A stretch of 36,057 bases of DNA from assembly GCF_002423035.1 (NCBI RefSeq), contig NZ_DIUM01000089.1, positions 1 to 36,057 of the forward strand, read 5' to 3'. The DNA is from Thiocapsa sp. UBA6158. Its GTDB lineage: Bacteria > Pseudomonadota > Gammaproteobacteria > Chromatiales > Chromatiaceae. This document shows positions 8,110-16,042 of this stretch, piece after piece; the first letter of the stretch is position 1; the number at the start of each line of letters is the position of its first letter. The position numbers were made by a program, and so were the translations under genes. The notes under the pieces were generated by a model, which saw only the letters and a list, made by a program, of their open reading frames with translations, did not search any database and was not told the DNA's origin.

Positions 8110-11100
8110 ATGAACATCGCGGCTTACACCTTGCGCATGCGCACCATCGCCTGGTTGGCTTGTCTGGTGCTGCTTGTCGGCGGCTACATCGCCTACCAGC
8201 AGCTCGGGCGCTTCGAGGACCCGGAGTTCGTCATCCGTCAGGCGGTCATCGTCACCCCCTATCCGGGTGCGCTGCCGGCCCAGGTCGCCGAGGAGGTGAC
8301 CGATGCCATCGAAGGCGCGGTTCAGCAGCTCCAGGAGGTCAAGGAGGTTACGTCCGTTTCCACCCTCGGCCAGTCGCGGGTCTCGGTGGAGATCGATCTG
8401 CGCTTCGCCCGCACCAAGGACGACCTCGAACAGGTCTGGGACAAGCTGCGACGCAAGGTCGCGGATGCCCAGCGCCTGCTGCCGCCGGGGGCCGGCCCCT
8501 CGGTGGTGAACGACGACTTCGGCGACGTCTATGCCCTCTTCTTCGCGGTCACCGGCGACGGCTATCGCCTGGAGCAGATCCGCGACTATGTCGAGGACCT
8601 GGAGCGCGAGCTGGTGCTGGTGCCGGGGGTGGCCCGGGTCGCGACACAAGGGGCGCCCCAAGACGCCATCTTCGTCGAGATCGCCGCGGCGAAGGCGGCT
8701 CAGCTCGGCGTCTCCCTGGAGCAGATTCATCAGGTCCTGCGCGAGCGGAACCTGCTCGCCGCGGCAGGCGATCTGAGGGTCGGACCCCAACGCCTGGCAG
8801 TCAGCCCCACGGGGCAGGTCGACTCGGTCGAGGCGATCGGCAACATCGTCCTCGCCTCGTCCGGCGGCGATCGGGTCATCGCCTTGAAGGATGTCGCGAC
8901 CATCACCCGCGGGGTGCTGGAGCCGCCGCGCGCCCTGGTGCGCTACGACGGCGCGCCGGCCATCGGACTCGGGGTCTCCAATCTCGCCGGCGGCAACGTG
9001 GTCGCCATGGGTGACGCGGTGCGCGCACGCTTGGCGGAGCTCGAGTCGCAGCGCCCGGTCGGCATGGAGCTCAACGTGATCTCCTACCAGTCCGACGCGG
9101 TGCGCACGGCGGTGGACGGCTTCGTCGCCAACCTGGTGGCGGCGGTGGTGATCGTGGTCCTGGTGCTGGTGCTCTTCATGGGCCTGCGCAGCGGCCTCAT
9201 CGTCGGCGCCATCCTGCTGCTCACCGTGGCCGGCACGCTGATCGCGATGCACCTGGACGGGATCGCCATGCAGCGCATCTCGCTCGGCGCATTGATCATC
9301 GCGCTGGGGATGCTGGTGGACAACGCCATCGTCGTCACCGACGGGATCCTGGTGCGGCTGCAGAAGGGCGAGGAGCGCACCCGGGCCGCCGTCGAGGTGG
9401 TGCAGGCGACTCAGTGGCCCCTGCTCGGCGGCACCGCGGTGGGCATCCTCGCCTTCAGCGCCATCGGCCTGTCCCCCACCGACATGGGCGAGTATGCCGG
9501 GTCGCTGTTCTGGGTGATCCTCTACTCGATGCTGTTGAGCTGGCTGCTTGCGGTGACCCTGACGCCGCTGTTCTGCGTCAGCTTCCTCAAGGTCAAGGTC
9601 ACGGAGGGAGCGGGTGTCGGCTCGGGCTCTGGCCCCGTGCTCGGGCGCTACCGCAGCCTGCTGCAGGTGCTGCTGCGCCGGCGACTCGGGACCGGCATCG
9701 GGCTGCTGGCCCTGCTCCTGGCCGCGGTGCTCGGTTTCGGCGCCGTGCCGCCCGGTTTCATGCCCGAGTCGGCACGGCCGCAGTTCGTCGTCGACTTCTA
9801 CTTGTCCCAGGGCACGGACATCGAGGTGACCGCCGCGGAGCTTGCCGAAGTCGAGGCCCACGTCCGCGGGAAACCCGGGGTGACCCATGCCACCGGCTTC
9901 ATCGGTCAGGGCGGCTTGCGTTTCATGCTCACCTACGTCCCGGAGGACCCGAACAGCGCCTACGGCCAACTGCTGGTCGACGTGGAGGACGCCGATCAGA
10001 TCGCCCCGCTGATCGCAGAGCTGCAGACCGAGCTCGAGGCGCGCCATCCCGATGCCGCCATCAAGGTGTGGAAGTTCATGCTGGGGCGCGGCGGCGGCAA
10101 GAAGATCGAGGCGGCCTTCCGCGGCCCCGACCCGGAGGTACTGCGCGCGCTTGCCGAGCAGGCCAAGGCATTCATGGCGAACGACCCGGACGCCGTGGCG
10201 ATCCAGGACGACTGGCGCGAGAAGGTGCCGGTGCTCCGCCCCGCGGTCGACCCGGTCGCCGCGCAGCGCGCGGGCGTCGACGTCACCCAGATCAGCGCGG
10301 CGCTGAACCGCGCCTTCACCGGTGCGCAGGTCGGCGTCTACCGCGAGGGCGACAGCCTGGTCCCCATCGTCTCGCGGGCCCCCTTGGCGGAGCGGGCCAC
10401 GGCGGACCAGCTCGACAATGTGCAGGTCTACAGCCCGACCGCCCAGCGCTACCTCCCTGTGGGGCAGCTCGTGAACGGGGTGGAGGTGGCGTGGGAGGAT
10501 GCCGTGATCCGCCGGGTGAACCGCTTCCCGACGATCAAGGCGCAGGCCGACCCGCCGCCCGGTGAGCTGTCCGGCCCCCTGCTCGAGCGGCTGCGCCCCG
10601 CGGTCGAGGCGATCGCCCTGCCGCCCGGCTATGCGCTGGAGTGGGAGGGCGAATACAAGGCCTCGCGGGAGGCGAACGCGGGGCTGGCCCTCTCGGCGCC
10701 CTACGGCTTCGCGGCGATGGTGCTCGCGGTGGTGGTGATGTTCAACGCCGTCCGCCAGCCGTTGGTGATCTGGCTGACGGTGCCGCTCGCGATCATCGGG
10801 GTCACGATCGGTCTGCTGCTTTTCCGCGTGCCGTTCGAGTTCATGGCGATCCTGGGCTTCCTCAGCCTGATCGGCATGCTGGTGAAGAACTCGATCGTCC
10901 TGGTCGACCAGGCGGACGCCGAGCGGCGCGACGGCAAGGCCGGTCTGGACGCCGTCCTCGATGCCGCGGTGAGCCGTGCCCGGCCGGTCTTCCTCGGCGC
11001 CTTGACCACTATCCTCGGCGTCGCGCCGCTGCTCCTCGACCCCTTCTTCAAGAGCATGGCCGTGACCATCATGTTCGGGCTCGCCTTCGCGACCGCACTC

Positions 11101-11166
11101 ACCCTGGTCGTGGTGCCACTGCTGTACGCGGTGCTGTTTCGGATTCCAGACGCTCCAGCTCCGTAA
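8110..11166 (+). CDS. RND efflux permease (HAE1 type)
   Basis: This 1018-residue inner-membrane pump has the duplicated RND layout: one transmembrane helix, a large periplasmic loop, and a block of helices, twice over. The central helix reads LGMLVDNAIVVTDG, with a single aspartate before NAIVV. That is the pattern of the TriC/VexK-like branch rather than the Asp-Asp pair of AcrB. The second half has FLSLIGMLVKNSIVLVDQ. It starts 15 bases after the adaptor stop, within GGGAGGGCGCC context, so the two are co-transcribed. Drive by protons and export of hydrophobic compounds are family knowledge; the substrate is unknown. Its last 68 bases overlap the end of the convergent reductase gene. Confidence 0.94.
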   Translation: MNIAAYTLRMRTIAWLACLVLLVGGYIAYQQLGRFEDPEFVIRQAVIVTPYPGALPAQVAEEVTDAIEGAVQQLQEVKEVTSVSTLGQSRVSVEIDLRFARTKDDLEQVWDKLRRKVADAQRLLPPGAGPSVVNDDFGDVYALFFAVTGDGYRLEQIRDYVEDLERELVLVPGVARVATQGAPQDAIFVEIAAAKAAQLGVSLEQIHQVLRERNLLAAAGDLRVGPQRLAVSPTGQVDSVEAIGNIVLASSGGDRVIALKDVATITRGVLEPPRALVRYDGAPAIGLGVSNLAGGNVVAMGDAVRARLAELESQRPVGMELNVISYQSDAVRTAVDGFVANLVAAVVIVVLVLVLFMGLRSGLIVGAILLLTVAGTLIAMHLDGIAMQRISLGALIIALGMLVDNAIVVTDGILVRLQKGEERTRAAVEVVQATQWPLLGGTAVGILAFSAIGLSPTDMGEYAGSLFWVILYSMLLSWLLAVTLTPLFCVSFLKVKVTEGAGVGSGSGPVLGRYRSLLQVLLRRRLGTGIGLLALLLAAVLGFGAVPPGFMPESARPQFVVDFYLSQGTDIEVTAAELAEVEAHVRGKPGVTHATGFIGQGGLRFMLTYVPEDPNSAYGQLLVDVEDADQIAPLIAELQTELEARHPDAAIKVWKFMLGRGGGKKIEAAFRGPDPEVLRALAEQAKAFMANDPDAVAIQDDWREKVPVLRPAVDPVAAQRAGVDVTQISAALNRAFTGAQVGVYREGDSLVPIVSRAPLAERATADQLDNVQVYSPTAQRYLPVGQLVNGVEVAWEDAVIRRVNRFPTIKAQADPPPGELSGPLLERLRPAVEAIALPPGYALEWEGEYKASREANAGLALSAPYGFAAMVLAVVVMFNAVRQPLVIWLTVPLAIIGVTIGLLLFRVPFEFMAILGFLSLIGMLVKNSIVLVDQADAERRDGKAGLDAVLDAAVSRARPVFLGALTTILGVAPLLLDPFFKSMAVTIMFGLAFATALTLVVVPLLYAVLFRIPDAPAP

Positions 11167-12562
11167 TCCCCCCGCCGTTCTTGGCATCGACCTTGGAATA
11201 GAGGTCGTAGAGTGCGGCCTGCAGGGCCTCTTCGATGACCGGGTGATAGAAGGGCATGCGCAGCAGGTCGCCGACGGTCAGACCCTGCGCGATCGCCCAG
11301 CAGAGCAGATGGGCGAGGTTCTCGCCTTTGGGTCCGATCATCTCGCTGCCCAGAATGCGGCCGGTTGCCTTGTCACCGTAGACGCGGATGACCCCTTTGT
11401 TCTTGCCCATGATGAGCGCACGCCCGACCGGGGCAAGCTTGATCTGTCCGACCGCGGTGGCCTCCGGGTCGAGCGCGTTCCAGCGCATCCCCACGGCGCA
11501 GATATTCGGATCACAGAAGTTGATGAAGAGCGGAACCTTGCGACGGAAACGCTCGGGTGCGGCGGCGGTGTCGATGCGAGCCGCGTTGTAGCCCGCGATC
11601 TTGCCCTCGTCGCCGGCCTCGTGGAGGATGGGCCGGTATCCGGAGACGTCGCCCGCGATGAAGACCGGCAGGGCGCCGATCTGCATGCTGTTCGGATCGA
11701 AGGACGGGATGCCGCGCGCATCGAGCGGAACACCCAGGATCTCCAGCCCGAGACCCTCGACATTAGGCACGCGCCCGATACTGCAGAGCACCTTGTCGAC
11801 CAGGACACTTTGCTCGCCCGCGGTGACCCGCAACCGATCGCCTTCCGCGGCGATCTCGGCGGGAGCGCCCAGATGGATGGGGAACTCCTTGCCGAGCAGC
11901 TCGATGGCGGACTGGTTGACCTCCGGATCTTGAGCCCCGGCGATCCGGTCGACCGCATCGAACCCGGTGATCTTCACACCCATCCGGGCCAGGCTCTGCC
12001 CAATCTCCAGACCGATGGTCCCGAGCCCGATCACCGCCATGGCGGCAGGCAGATCCTCGAGCTCGAAGATGTCGTCGGTGGTGATGACGCGGTCGCCGAA
12101 CGCCTTCCAAGGCTCGGGCACCAAGGGTCGCGAGCCGGTCGCAATCACGACGGCCTTGGCACGGATGCGTTGACCGGCGACCTCGATCAGGGTCGGCTCG
12201 ACGAAGCGGGCGTAATCCTGAATAAAGAGATCCTCCGGCATGTCGTCGGTGCTGCTGCCGAGGACGCGATCCACGAAGGTGTCGCGCAGATCCTGCACAT
12301 GCTCGAGCGCCTCGGCGATATTCAGGGTCATGCCCTGGTGACCGTCGATGCCGAATTTGCCCAGATGCGTGCGTCGATGATAATCCTCGGCGATCTGGAT
12401 CATGGCCTTGGAGGGCATACAGCCAACCCGTGCGCAGGTCGTCCCCGGTTCGCCTCCGTTGATCAGGACGAAGCTCTTGCCCGCTCGGCGGACCTGCCCC
12501 ATGGCGTTCAGTCCGGCGGTGCCGGAGCCGATGATGGCGACGTCGACGTTGCGTTCTTTCAC
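11099..12562 (-). CDS. Dihydrolipoyl dehydrogenase-like flavin disulfide reductase
   Basis: This 487-residue protein belongs to the class I pyridine nucleotide-disulfide oxidoreductases, which move electrons between NAD(P)H, FAD and a cysteine pair. The N-terminal FAD motif is AIIGSGTAGLNA. The redox cysteines lie in CARVGCMPSK, a variant of the usual CLNVGCIPSK. The NAD-binding motif is VIGLGTIGLEIGQSL, the second FAD motif is PVFIAGDV, and the C-terminal His-Glu pair is in YHPVIEEAL. GTG 12562 is chosen because GGGGAG lies upstream and the FAD motif then sits at the expected place; the frame runs 53 codons further into a repeat element. No 2-oxoacid dehydrogenase subunit is nearby, so the physiological partner is unknown. 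The last residues overlap the RND permease gene on the other strand. Confidence 0.88.
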   Translation of the reverse strand: MKERNVDVAIIGSGTAGLNAMGQVRRAGKSFVLINGGEPGTTCARVGCMPSKAMIQIAEDYHRRTHLGKFGIDGHQGMTLNIAEALEHVQDLRDTFVDRVLGSSTDDMPEDLFIQDYARFVEPTLIEVAGQRIRAKAVVIATGSRPLVPEPWKAFGDRVITTDDIFELEDLPAAMAVIGLGTIGLEIGQSLARMGVKITGFDAVDRIAGAQDPEVNQSAIELLGKEFPIHLGAPAEIAAEGDRLRVTAGEQSVLVDKVLCSIGRVPNVEGLGLEILGVPLDARGIPSFDPNSMQIGALPVFIAGDVSGYRPILHEAGDEGKIAGYNAARIDTAAAPERFRRKVPLFINFCDPNICAVGMRWNALDPEATAVGQIKLAPVGRALIMGKNKGVIRVYGDKATGRILGSEMIGPKGENLAHLLCWAIAQGLTVGDLLRMPFYHPVIEEALQAALYDLYSKVDAKNGGGITELERLESETAPRTAVAPRPG

Positions 12563-12600
12563 CTGATTCTCCCCGAATGAGTCGCCGGATGACCCGACGG

Positions 12601-12687
12601 TTAAACCGCGCCCGGCGCGGTATGCAATGTTTTTGGATGGGATCGGCCCCGGCAGACTCGACGACCGCCGGAGTCGGCGCGGTTTAA
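12601..12687 (+). repeat. Type 1 palindromic-ended repeat (solo copy)
   Basis: An 87-base element bounded by TTAAACCGCGCC and its complement GGCGCGGTTTAA. It shares the core GGATGGGATCGGCCCCGGC with copies at 13687 and 15838 and, inverted, at 30613. It lies between the divergent reductase and Anbu genes, 39 bases from the reductase start, and has no type 2 partner. It encodes nothing recognisable. Confidence 0.9.
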
Positions 12688-12880
12688 CTTGATTGTCCAT
12701 GCTCGCACGTCGCGATGACAATCCCGCGCCGGTACCGCCAACCGACGGGGGTTCTTGACGCCGCCCGGATGACGTTCGATGCTGCTCGTATTGTCGTGAT
12801 TCCGCTCGGGTGGAACGACTCTTTTCGCATCCGCATCACCCGGGTCGACCGCCTCTTCAACCCCTCGGAGATTCACCCCA

Positions 12881-13690
12881 ATGACCTATTGCGTTGGACT
12901 CTGTCTCGACCAGGGCCTTGTGATGGCATCCGACTCCCGCACCAATGCGGGCGTGGATTACATCTCCTCGTACAGCAAGCTGCATCTCTTCCAGCCGGCG
13001 CCCGACCGGATGTTCGTTCTGCTTGCAGCCGGCAATTTGGCGACCACCCAAGAGGTGTTGCACCGCATTCGTCGCGATCTCGATCAAGCCGCAAATCCGA
13101 GCCAAACCGACCCGCCCCCCGCCGTCACGCTCGCGAGCGTGGAGTACCTGTTCGAGGCGGCGAACTATATCGGCCAGGTCAACCTGGCGGTCCAGAACGA
13201 GCATGGTCCCGCGCTGCGGCAGATCGGCGCGAGCGTTGAAGCCACCTTTATCCTGGGCGGACAGATCGCCGGGCAACCGCACGGACTCTTCATGATCTAC
13301 CCTCAGGGAAACAGCATCTCCGCGACGCCCGAGACGCCCTTCCTGCAGATCGGCGATAGCAAGTACGGCAAACCCATCCTGGATCAGATCGTGGCGCCCA
13401 ATCTCTCCCTGAACGACGGGGCACGTGTCTGCCTGGTCTCGCTTGCCGGGACGGCGCGCTCCAACCTAACCGTCGGGCCGCCTTTCGAGGTCGCGATCTG
13501 TCCGAAAGACGCCTTGGCGCCGTCGCAGCGCCTCCGACTCGAGGAGCACTCGGCGGAGCTGGAGACGATGACCCGCGATTGGATCGAGAGTGTCCGCCAT
13601 GCCTTCTTCGGCCTGCCTCACTTTCCGTGGGAGCAGCCGGATACGGCAAGCGGTGCCGAGTCCGAGAGTCCGCATCAGATGCAGAGTTAA
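12881..13690 (+). CDS. Anbu-type proteasome-like peptidase
   Basis: Anbu is a bacterial relative of the proteasome beta subunit and HslV that assembles into open helical rings; its physiological target is not well established. The protein (269 residues) begins MTYCVGLCLDQGLVMASDS. The threonine after Met is the expected catalytic N-terminal nucleophile, and RTNAGVDYISSYSKL follows in the family pattern. GDSKYGKPILDQI in the middle is also typical. ATG 12881 has GGAG about ten bases upstream. Anbu genes usually sit with transglutaminase-like, alpha-E and ATP-grasp genes; none is here, so this copy is an orphan. The TAA stop is formed by the first bases of a repeat element, and the downstream gap holds two repeats. 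Confidence 0.88.
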   Translation: MTYCVGLCLDQGLVMASDSRTNAGVDYISSYSKLHLFQPAPDRMFVLLAAGNLATTQEVLHRIRRDLDQAANPSQTDPPPAVTLASVEYLFEAANYIGQVNLAVQNEHGPALRQIGASVEATFILGGQIAGQPHGLFMIYPQGNSISATPETPFLQIGDSKYGKPILDQIVAPNLSLNDGARVCLVSLAGTARSNLTVGPPFEVAICPKDALAPSQRLRLEEHSAELETMTRDWIESVRHAFFGLPHFPWEQPDTASGAESESPHQMQS

Positions 13691-13773
13691 ACTGCGCCCA
13701 GCGCGGTATGCGAGTTTTTGGGATGGGATCGGCCCCGGCAGACTTGACAACCGTTGGAGCAGGCGCGGCTTAA
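13687..13773 (+). repeat. Type 1 palindromic-ended repeat (first half of pair)
   Basis: An 87-base copy starting TTAAACTGCGCCCAGCGCGG and ending GGCGCGGCTTAA, sharing the core GGATGGGATCGGCCCCGGC with the copy at 12601. Its second to fourth bases are the TAA stop of the Anbu gene. A 21-base AT-rich spacer separates it from the type 2 unit at 13795. Confidence 0.9.
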
Positions 13774-13794
13774 GATAATAAAAGCTATATTATT

Positions 13795-13880
13795 TTAAAC
13801 CGCATCCCCGATAGGGGCCGTGGATGTACCGAACGTCGAAACCAATCGAACGCGAGCATCTCGCTCTAGACGCGGGTTAA
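13795..13880 (+). repeat. Type 2 palindromic-ended repeat (second half of pair)
   Basis: An 86-base element starting TTAAACCGCATCCCCG and ending GACGCGGGTTAA. Its interior (GGGCCGTGGATG, then AGCATCTCGCTCT) matches the unit at 15957 and differs from type 1. Only the ends of types 1 and 2 are alike. Confidence 0.88.
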
Positions 13881-13920
13881 GGTCATTTCCGGGCAGGACC
13901 GATGATGCTGCAGGGGCAAA

Positions 13921-13992
13921 CGTAGGGGCAGACGTAAGGGCGGACGTAAGGGCGGGCGTAAGGGCGGGCGTAAGGGCGGGCGTAGGGGCGAC
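13921..13992 (+). repeat. Six tandem 12-base repeats
   Basis: Six head-to-tail copies of CGTAAGGGCGGG with small variations; the first and last read CGTAGGGGC. The array fills 72 bases between the type 2 repeat and ppk2 and runs into the palindrome at 13985. It is too short and has no spacers, so it is not a CRISPR. On the minus strand it reads as a Thr-Pro-Ala-Leu repeat in an open frame, which I consider incidental. Confidence 0.9.
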
Positions 13993-14004
13993 TTGAGTCG
14001 CCCC
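13985..14004. repeat. Short palindromic repeat, copy 1
   Basis: GGGGCGACT and AGTCGCCCC form a perfect 9-base stem with a TG loop, followed by GCA. The same unit with an AA loop occurs at 35670-35687. Small palindromes of this kind are typical dispersed intergenic repeats. No T run follows, so a simple terminator is unlikely. Confidence 0.7.
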
Positions 14005-14192
14005 GCACCCGTCTCCGGTGCCCGCGCCCAACCCGCCACGGACGCTGCAGACCGCGAGCGAGAGTGAAGTCCACCGAACCCTGCGACGACGCCGGTGCAT
14101 GGGTGGACTGCGCTTCGCTTGTCCACCCGACCGCTCTGCAGCGACGTAGCCGGGTTTCCGGGCGAGGTCAATAACAACGAGGAGGCGAGCCC

Positions 14193-15041
14193 ATGTCGAA
14201 ACACGACGGGAAGAAGAAAGCGAAGCATGAGGAAACAGCCCCCGAAACGGCCGCATCGCGAGAGAAGATGCGCCGCAAGGCGTACGAGCGTGAGCTCGGC
14301 GAGCTGCAGATCGAGCTCAGCGCCCTGCAGGCGTGGATCAAGCGCACAGGCGAGCGCGTGGTCATCGTCTTCGAGGGACGCGACGCCGCCGGCAAGGGCG
14401 GCACCATTCGCGCGATCACCGAGCGCCTGAGTCCACGCGTCTTCCAGATCGTCGCCTTGCCGGCGCCCTCCGACCGCGAGAAGACACAGCTCTACATGCA
14501 GCGTTATCTCAATCATTTCCCGGCGGCCGGCGAGGTCGTCATCTTCGACCGCAGCTGGTACAACCGCGCCGGGGTGGAGATCGTGATGGGGTTCTGCACC
14601 GAGGACGAGCGCGATCACTTCCTGACGGCGACCCCCTGGTTCGAGAACAACCTGGTCGAGCAAGGCATCACGCTGATCAAATACTGGCTCGAGGTCGGCG
14701 AGGTCGAGCAAGAGCGACGTTTCCGCGCCCGCATCGAAGACCCCGTGCGGCAGTGGAAGCTCTCTCCGATGGACCTGGAGTCACGCAAGCGCTGGTATGA
14801 ATACTCACGCGCGCGCGACCTCATGCTGAGCGCCACAGACACGGATACAGCCCCTTGGTCGATCGTGCGCTCCGACGACAAGAAGCGGGCACGCCTGAAC
14901 GTGATCCGCCGCCTGCTGAGCCAATTCCCGTACGACCCGCTACCCAAGACCAAGGTGAAGATGCCGGATCGCGACATGGACGACGCCTACGACGACGAGG
15001 TCACCATGGTCGATCGGCGATGGATCCCCGAGCATTGGTGA
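14193..15041 (+). CDS. ppk2: Polyphosphate kinase 2
   Basis: PPK2 enzymes transfer phosphate between polyphosphate and nucleotides in the cytoplasm, usually making GTP or ATP from polyphosphate. The 282-residue protein is a single P-loop kinase domain of normal one-domain length. Walker A is EGRDAAGKGG at residues 61-70, and Walker B with the lid region is FDRSWYNRAGVE from residue 118. The arginine-rich lid and YEYSRARDLML region follow. The lysine-rich N-terminus (MSKHDGKKKAKHEE) is usual. ATG 14193 follows GAGGAGG at good spacing. The Fic gene begins 18 bases after its stop, so the two are probably one transcript. Nucleotide preference (ADP or GDP, or AMP) cannot be read from the sequence with confidence. 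Confidence 0.93.
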   Translation: MSKHDGKKKAKHEETAPETAASREKMRRKAYERELGELQIELSALQAWIKRTGERVVIVFEGRDAAGKGGTIRAITERLSPRVFQIVALPAPSDREKTQLYMQRYLNHFPAAGEVVIFDRSWYNRAGVEIVMGFCTEDERDHFLTATPWFENNLVEQGITLIKYWLEVGEVEQERRFRARIEDPVRQWKLSPMDLESRKRWYEYSRARDLMLSATDTDTAPWSIVRSDDKKRARLNVIRRLLSQFPYDPLPKTKVKMPDRDMDDAYDDEVTMVDRRWIPEHW

Positions 15042-15059
15042 TCCGCCGAGACCAGGAAC

Positions 15060-15812
15060 ATGGCTGAGCTCGAAACCCTTCTCACGCAGATCGACGATTT
15101 GAAGACCCGGCTCGATGCCGCTCGGCCACTCACCAGCGCACAACTGCAGCAGGCGCTGGACATCGAGTATACCTACGAAAGCAACCGCATCGAGGGCAAC
15201 ACACTCACCCTGCGCGAGACCGATCTGGTGGTCAACAAGGGCCTCACGATCGGCGGTAAGCCTCTGCGCGAGCACCTCGAGGCGATCAACCACTACGAGG
15301 CCATCCTCTACATCCGCGAGCTGGCAGTCCGGGGCACGGCACTGGACGAAGCCGAGGTACGCAACATTCATGCGCTGGTCCTGCGAGGCATCGACCGCGA
15401 CAACGCCGGACGCTACCGCAACCTGCCGGTGATGATTTCCGGCAGCCGCCATCTGCCGCCGCAGCCTTGGGCCGTGCCCAAGCTGATGGAGGACTACGGG
15501 CGGTGGCTTACAGAGGAATCCTTGCGCCTGCACCCCGTCGCGCGCGCCGCCGAGGCCCACGAGCGGCTGGTGACGATCCATCCGTTCCTCGACGGCAATG
15601 GCCGCACGGCTCGCCTGGTTATGAATCTGGGCCTGCTGGCCGACGGCTACTGCATCGCCAATATCCCCGGCGACACCGACAGCCGCCGCGCCTACTACGA
15701 TGCCTTGGAGAAGGCCAATCTGGATGCCGACAAAACCGACTTCATCACCCTGATCGCCGGGCATGTGCTGCACGCCATGCAGACCCTGTTGGAACGTCTC
15801 GGGGCGGCGTGA
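15060..15812 (+). CDS. Fic family protein (probable AMP transferase)
   Basis: Fic proteins transfer AMP or other nucleotide parts to hydroxyl groups of target proteins. The 250-residue protein has the full catalytic motif HPFLDGNGRTAR at residues 174-185, with H174 as base and D178 for magnesium. An inhibitory helix motif lies near the N-terminus (S41-N-R-I-E45-G46-N47). The glutamate of such a motif blocks ATP binding, so this is a class II, self-inhibited Fic protein with an N-terminal inhibitory helix. The loop NLPVMISGSRHLPP is the usual flap. It follows ppk2 by 18 bases, and ATG 15060 has GGAAC upstream, a weak site that may rely on coupling. The protein target is unknown; the neighbour suggests but does not prove a nucleotide-metabolism link. 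Confidence 0.9.
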   Translation: MAELETLLTQIDDLKTRLDAARPLTSAQLQQALDIEYTYESNRIEGNTLTLRETDLVVNKGLTIGGKPLREHLEAINHYEAILYIRELAVRGTALDEAEVRNIHALVLRGIDRDNAGRYRNLPVMISGSRHLPPQPWAVPKLMEDYGRWLTEESLRLHPVARAAEAHERLVTIHPFLDGNGRTARLVMNLGLLADGYCIANIPGDTDSRRAYYDALEKANLDADKTDFITLIAGHVLHAMQTLLERLGAA

Positions 15813-15837
15813 TCGACGGCTTCCGCTGCGCAATGAC

Positions 15838-15935
15838 TTAAACCGCGCCCAGCGCGCGCCCAGCGCGGTATGCGATGCTTTTGGATGGGATCGGCCCCGG
15901 CGGATTTGACGACCGCTGGAGCCGGCGCGGTTTAA
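15838..15935 (+). repeat. Type 1 palindromic-ended repeat with internal duplication
   Basis: A type 1 copy of 98 bases, 11 longer than the other copies because CGCGCCCAGCG near the left end is repeated in tandem. It shares the core GGATGGGATCGGCCCCGG and ends GGCGCGGTTTAA. It lies 25 bases after the fic stop and is followed by a 21-base spacer and a type 2 unit. Confidence 0.9.
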
Positions 15936-15956
15936 GAAATTAAAAAATATATGATT

Positions 15957-16042
15957 TTAAACCGCGTCCCCGCTAAGGGCCGTGGATGCACCAAACGTCG
16001 AGCTCACTCGAAAACTCAGCATCTCGCTCTGGACGCGGTTTA
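15957..16042 (+). repeat. Type 2 palindromic-ended repeat
   Basis: An 86-base copy starting TTAAACCGCGTCCCCG and ending GGACGCGGTTTA, with the same interior as the unit at 13795. Its last three bases, read on the minus strand, are the TAA stop of the TonB-dependent receptor gene. Confidence 0.9.

Noticed and set aside
7552..11187. A very long open frame on the minus strand opposite the RND pump genes
   Set aside because: It mirrors the real permease frame; high GC leaves few stop codons. It is low in hydrophobic residues, full of Arg, His, Asp and Gln, and has no family motif.
11243..12580. Long plus-strand frame opposite the flavin reductase
   Set aside because: The reductase on the minus strand has all cofactor motifs, and the plus-strand frame has none.
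13921..13992. Possible CRISPR array
   Set aside because: Direct 12-base tandem copies with no spacers and no cas genes.
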